A DNA stretch of 8,253 bases, from the NCBI GenBank assembly GCA_023401045.1, contig JAEXEM010000251.1, positions 1 through 8,253 on the forward strand. Reading direction: 5' to 3'. The position numbers were made by a program, and so were the translations under genes. The stretch's first letter is position 1. Each line of letters starts with the position of its first letter. This document shows positions 5,714 to 8,253 of this stretch, piece after piece. This DNA is from Actinomycetes bacterium. Its GTDB lineage: Bacteria; Actinomycetota; Actinomycetes; Actinomycetales; Cellulomonadaceae. Under the pieces are notes generated by a model. The model ran no database searches. It saw nothing but the letters and a program-made list of their open reading frames with translations, and was not told where the DNA came from.

Positions 5714-6283
5714 TCAGAACCCGACGGTCGGGGCCTGGCGGACCTGCGGGTCGTCCGCCTCGAAGTACTCGGCGCGCGTGAAGCCGAACATGCCCGCGAC
5801 GACGTTGGCGGGGAAGGTCTCGACCTTGGTGTTGAGCGCGCGGACGTTCGCGTTGTAGAACCGGCGGCCCGCGGCGACGCGGTCCTCCGTGCTCGCCAGC
5901 TCGGCCTGGAGCTGCTGGAAGTTCTCGCTCGCCCGCAGCACCGGGTACGCCTCGGCGACGACGAGCAGCCGGCCGAGCGCCGCGTCGAGGCGGCCCTCCT
6001 GCGCAGCCTGCTCCGCAGGTCCCGACGCAGGTCCGGCGGCGGCGGCGCGCGCCTGCGTCACCTCGTCGAGCACACCGCGCTCGTGGGCCGCGTACCCCTT
6101 GACGCTCTCGACGAGGTTGGGGATGAGGTCGTGCCGTCGGTGCAGCTCGACGTCGATCTGCCGCCACGACTCCTGGACGAGGTTCCGCAGCCGGACGAAG
6201 CCGTTGTACTGCGCGACGCCCCACAGGAGGACGACCAGCACGACGACGGCGAGCACGACGAGGGCGACGAGGCCACCGTTCAC
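5714..6283 (-). CDS. lemA: LemA-family membrane protein
   Basis: A 189-residue LemA-family protein, the usual family length. Residues 4-24 form one hydrophobic transmembrane helix (GLVALVVLAVVVLVVLLWGVA). The conserved coiled helical domain follows: YNGFVRLRNLVQESWRQID (26-44), a close match to the family pattern YNxLVxxRNxVxxAWxxID, then RRHDLIPNLVESVKGYAAHE (49-68). The C-terminal region keeps FYNANVRALNTKVETFP and GFTRAEYFE. Family proteins are anchored with a short N-terminus outside the cytoplasm and a helical bundle, but their molecular function is not established. The GTG start is fixed by GGAGGA at 6291-6296, seven bases upstream. LemA genes are often next to a TPM-domain or DUF2207 gene; neither is present here, and the gene seems to stand alone. 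It ends 21 bp from the convergent ATPase gene. Confidence 0.93.
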   Translation of the reverse strand: MNGGLVALVVLAVVVLVVLLWGVAQYNGFVRLRNLVQESWRQIDVELHRRHDLIPNLVESVKGYAAHERGVLDEVTQARAAAAGPASGPAEQAAQEGRLDAALGRLLVVAEAYPVLRASENFQQLQAELASTEDRVAAGRRFYNANVRALNTKVETFPANVVAGMFGFTRAEYFEADDPQVRQAPTVGF

Positions 6284-6315
6284 GAGGGGTTCCTCCAGGG
6301 TCGGGACGTCCTCCG

Positions 6316-6321
6316 ATGGTA
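6316..6321 (-). promoter_or_regulatory. Possible -10 box for lemA
   Basis: On the minus strand this reads TACCAT, matching TANNNT. It would give a leader of roughly 25 bases containing the GGAGGA ribosome binding site. No convincing -35 is visible. It lies in the 143-bp gap between pyrE and lemA, downstream of a candidate terminator, which fits an independent lemA promoter. Confidence 0.35.
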
Positions 6322-6387
6322 GCGACGCGCCGCCGTGCGACGCCGCGACCTGCGACGACGCGCCGGGAGGCCGGGTGACTCGTCCGG

Positions 6388-6426
6388 AAAAGCCGCTCCC
6401 GGCCGCCGCGGACGCGTCCGGGGCCG
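6388..6426 (-). terminator. Candidate intrinsic terminator of pyrE
   Basis: On the minus strand, directly after the pyrE stop, CGGCC (6426-6422) pairs with GGCCG (6404-6400), enclosing an inner CGGA-CGCG-TCCG stem (6420-6409). A TTTT run, rare in this DNA, follows about eight bases later at 6391-6388. The spacing between stem and T-run is longer than ideal. Confidence 0.4.
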
Positions 6427-7002
6427 TCAGGCCAGCCCGAGGTCCGCCAGCGTGAGCAGCGGGTGGTACGGCACGCCGAGCGCCTCGATGGCCTCGCGCG
6501 CTCCCGTGCCGCGGTCGACGATCGTCGCCACGCCGGCGACCTCGCCACCGGCCTCACGCACCGCGTGCACCGCCGCGATCGGCGAGCCGCCGGTCGTCGA
6601 CGTGTCCTCGACGACGACGACCCTCCGGCCCGCGACGTCCGGGCCCTCGATGCGCCGCTGCATGCCGTGCGCCTTCGCCTCCTTGCGGACGACGAACGCG
6701 TCGAGGTCCTGCCCGCGCGCGGCCGCGGCGTGGAGCAGCGCGGCGGCGACGGGGTCGGCGCCGAGGGTGAGCCCGCCGACCGCGTCGATCTCCGCGGTGC
6801 CGAGCCCCGCCTCCTCGAGCATGTCGAGCATGAGGTGCCCGATGAGCGGTGCGGCACGGTGGTGCAGGGTCACCCGCCGCAGGTCGACGTAGTAGTCGGC
6901 CTCGCGCCCGGACGACAGCGTGACGCGGCCGTGCACGACGGCGAGCTCACGGACGAGGGCGACGAGCTGGTCACGAGGGGCGGCGGCGGGAGCGTCGGTC
7001 AC
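6427..7002 (-). CDS. pyrE: Orotate phosphoribosyltransferase
   Basis: A 191-residue enzyme that joins orotate to PRPP, giving orotidine 5'-phosphate in pyrimidine synthesis; it is cytoplasmic and normally a dimer. The signature PRPP loop VVVVEDTSTTGGS is at 128-140 with acidic E132-D133. The catalytic-loop segment FVVRKEAKAHG (103-113) carries the conserved Arg and Lys residues, and GRVTLSSGREADYYVDLRR (25-43) is the expected orotate-side N-terminus. I chose the GTG at 7002. A longer reading from an ATG at 7050 adds 16 residues but would put the -10 box TAGCCT (7016-7011) inside the gene. With 7002 the protein begins MTDAP and has typical length. No other pyrimidine gene is adjacent. A leaderless transcript would exclude 5'-leader attenuation of the PyrR type. 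Confidence 0.92.
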   Translation of the reverse strand: MTDAPAAAPRDQLVALVRELAVVHGRVTLSSGREADYYVDLRRVTLHHRAAPLIGHLMLDMLEEAGLGTAEIDAVGGLTLGADPVAAALLHAAAARGQDLDAFVVRKEAKAHGMQRRIEGPDVAGRRVVVVEDTSTTGGSPIAAVHAVREAGGEVAGVATIVDRGTGAREAIEALGVPYHPLLTLADLGLA

Positions 7003-7010
7003 GGCCCCCA

Positions 7011-7016
7011 AGGCTA
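7011..7016 (-). promoter_or_regulatory. -10 box of a probable leaderless or very short-leader promoter for pyrE
   Basis: On the minus strand this reads TAGCCT, fitting TANNNT, with eight bases (TGGGGGCC) before the GTG at 7002. It decides the pyrE start and separates pyrE transcription from the upstream dehydrogenase gene. No clear -35 is seen. Confidence 0.5.
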
Positions 7017-7042
7017 CCGGTGACCGCCGGGACGGCCGTGGC

Positions 7043-7064
7043 GCGTCCACGCCGGGACGGACGC
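7043..7064 (-). terminator. Candidate terminator hairpin of the SDR gene
   Basis: GCGTCC (7043-7048) and GGACGC (7059-7064) form a perfect 6-bp stem around a 10-base loop, about ten bases past the SDR stop codon on the minus strand. It lies just before the pyrE promoter. There is no T-run, so the call rests on position and stem alone. Confidence 0.35.
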
Positions 7065-7073
7065 CCGCAGACG

Positions 7074-7904
7074 TCAGTCCACGTGGTCCGCCGTCGCCGC
7101 GCCGTCGTCACCCGGGGTGCCCTCACGACGCACGTCCTCGTCGGGCAGCGCGCGGCGGTAGCTGCCGACGGCGCGCACCGCCGAGCGCGGGGCGACACGC
7201 AGCAGCGCCGACAAGGCCTTGTAGCGCAGGCTCGGCGTCGAGATGACGACGCCACGGCGCACGTCGGCGAGCGCGGCGGCGACGACGTCCTCCGCGTCGA
7301 GCCACGCGGCCTCCGGGTAGTGGCGGGTGTCGATGCGCGCACGCTGCTGGAACTCCGTGTGCGTGAAGCCGGGCGCCACCACCGTCGCCGTCACGCCCGT
7401 GCCCTTGAGCTCCGCGGCGAGGGCCTCGGTGAAGACGCGCACCCACGCCTTGTGCGCCGAGTAGCTGCCCGCGGCGACGAGACCCGCGACGGACCCGACG
7501 TTGAGGATCGCCCCGCGCCCGCGCCGCACCATCGCGCCGGCGGCCTCGTGGGAGAGCACCATGACGGTGCGGACCATGAGGTCGAGGGCGCTCTCCTCGC
7601 GGGCGAGGTCACCGCCGACGAAGTGCTGGTTGAGACCCATGCCCGCGTTGTTGACGAGCAGGCCGACGGGACGCTCGTCCGTCCGCAGCCGCTGCGCGAC
7701 GCGCTCGACGTCCCCGCGGTCGGTGAGGTCGGCCGGCAGCACCTCGGCCCGGACCCCGGCGGCGGCCTCGAGCTGCCGTGCGAGGCGTGTGAGGGCCTCC
7801 TCGTCGCGCGCGACGAGGACGACGTCGTGCTTGGCCGTCGCGAGCTGCCACGCGAACTCCAGGCCCAGGCCGGCGCTCGCGCCGGTCACCAGTGCGGTAC
7901 CCAT
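7074..7904 (-). CDS. Short-chain dehydrogenase/reductase (SDR)
   Basis: A 276-residue classical SDR with an N-terminal Rossmann fold. The cofactor-binding motif TGASAGLG is at 7-14, the strand-2 end reads LVAR (30-33), a D59-L60 pair follows, and NNAG is at 85-88. The catalytic YxxxK is Y148-K152 within SYSAHKAWV, and the likely catalytic Ser is S138 in LNVGSVAG. R33 after the second strand suggests NADP(H) preference. VAPGFTHTEF lies after the active site, and the C-terminal part (YKALSALLRVAPRSAVRAV) is typical of a broad actinobacterial SDR group with unknown substrates. The Ser-to-Tyr distance is only 10 residues rather than about 13. The ATG at 7904 is preferred to one at 7961 because the glycine-rich motif normally lies within the first 10-15 residues and a -10 box ends seven bases upstream. 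Confidence 0.88.
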   Translation of the reverse strand: MGTALVTGASAGLGLEFAWQLATAKHDVVLVARDEEALTRLARQLEAAAGVRAEVLPADLTDRGDVERVAQRLRTDERPVGLLVNNAGMGLNQHFVGGDLAREESALDLMVRTVMVLSHEAAGAMVRRGRGAILNVGSVAGLVAAGSYSAHKAWVRVFTEALAAELKGTGVTATVVAPGFTHTEFQQRARIDTRHYPEAAWLDAEDVVAAALADVRRGVVISTPSLRYKALSALLRVAPRSAVRAVGSYRRALPDEDVRREGTPGDDGAATADHVD

Positions 7905-7911
7905 GGCCGCC

Positions 7912-7917
7912 AGCCTA
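7912..7917 (-). promoter_or_regulatory. -10 box of a probable leaderless promoter for the SDR gene
   Basis: On the minus strand this reads TAGGCT, identical to the box before the IclR-family gene, with seven bases (GGCGGCC) before the ATG at 7904. It lies in the 120-bp divergent gap (7905-8024) shared with the promoter of the next gene. That gap shows no other feature I can support. Confidence 0.55.
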
Positions 7918-8012
7918 CGGAACGCCGTCCCCCGCGCGCTGGCGGAGCCGGGGCCGGGCACGTCCCGTCCACAGGATGGCTCGCACCGGCCCGCACCGTC
8001 GGCCCGGGCTCG

Positions 8013-8018
8013 TAGGGT
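8013..8018 (+). promoter_or_regulatory. -10 box of a probable leaderless promoter for the right-edge gene
   Basis: TAGGGT fits TANNNT and is six bases before the GTG at 8025. It is the main evidence that a gene starts there. No clear -35 is visible. Confidence 0.5.
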
Positions 8019-8024
8019 GGTGGC

Positions 8025-8253
8025 GTGCTCCCCGACCCCACCACCCGACGTCCGCGGCGAGGGGACGCGCGGCCCGCGGCGGACGGCGTGGCCGACGCCC
8101 CGACCTGGGACGACGCACCACCGGAGCCGTGGTGGGAGGACGCCCCGCCGGAGCCACCCTCCGGGTGGGACGAGGAGCCTCCCGCGTGGGACGGCGCACC
8201 GGCCCCCTGGGAGGAGCCGGACCGGGCGGGCGCGGGTGCGGCCGCCGCACCGC
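8025..8253 (+). CDS. N-terminal part of an unrecognised acidic Trp/Pro-rich protein (partial)
   Basis: An open frame begins at GTG 8025 and runs off the right edge with 76 codons and no stop. Third codon positions are mostly G or C, as in the neighbouring genes. The first 25 or so residues are basic and Ala-rich. Residues about 27-65 are acidic and rich in Trp and Pro, with units such as WDDAPPEP, WEDAPPEP, WDEEPPAW and WDGAPAPW. Such a region is probably disordered and may act as an interaction tail, as seen at the ends of some actinobacterial DNA-processing enzymes. No catalytic domain is in view, so I assign no function. The frame was too incomplete to judge by length, and the opposite strand also has an open frame, so a wrong call is possible. 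Confidence 0.55.
   Translation, partial: MLPDPTTRRPRRGDARPAADGVADAPTWDDAPPEPWWEDAPPEPPSGWDEEPPAWDGAPAPWEEPDRAGAGAAAAP

Noticed and set aside
7003..7050. Longer pyrE reading from the ATG complementary to 7050-7048
   Set aside because: It would add 16 residues absent from the typical enzyme and include the TAGCCT promoter box. The GTG at 7002 fits both family length and promoter position.
7905..7961. Longer SDR reading from an ATG at 7961
   Set aside because: It would push the TGASAGLG motif to about residue 26 and cover the TAGGCT box. The ATG at 7904 puts the motif at residue 7, normal for SDRs.

Overview
The window is about 8.25 kb of very GC-rich DNA with strong G/C preference at third codon positions, GTG as well as ATG starts, and TANNNT -10 boxes placed directly in front of start codons. 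This points to a high-GC actinobacterium (Actinomycetota). Gene content would suit the Micrococcales, but the genus cannot be read from the sequence. It looks like ordinary chromosome: I see no insertion sequence, phage gene, CRISPR array, tRNA or rRNA.

Left part (1-2665, + strand): an IclR-family regulator is followed by a strong GC hairpin, two KdgR/IclR-like 17-bp imperfect palindromes, and a two-gene operon, eda-kdgK. KdgK phosphorylates 2-keto-3-deoxygluconate (KDG) and Eda cleaves the product (KDPG) to pyruvate and glyceraldehyde 3-phosphate. Together they form the last two steps of hexuronate/aldonate catabolism. The regulator is the obvious candidate to control the operon. No transporter or dehydratase for the upstream steps lies in the window.

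Middle part (2924-5692, + strand): a DedA-family membrane protein with a hydrophilic repeat-bearing tail overlaps by 4 bp a NagD-type HAD phosphatase. After 28 bp comes a shortened, diverged ATPase of the AAA_14/DUF4143 type, whose start codon lies in an inverted repeat. This run ends convergently, 21 bp from the next gene.

Right part (5714-7904, - strand): a LemA-family membrane protein, orotate phosphoribosyltransferase (pyrE) and a short-chain dehydrogenase, listed left to right (transcription runs SDR, then pyrE, then lemA). Each appears to have its own promoter. At the right edge a divergent gene begins on the + strand (8025) and runs off the window. Its visible N-terminus is acidic and rich in Trp and Pro, and I cannot name its function.

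The clearest items beyond gene naming are the tandem palindromes before eda, the repeated leaderless-promoter pattern (five genes), and the shortened ATPase. I did not find a convincing new multi-gene system.
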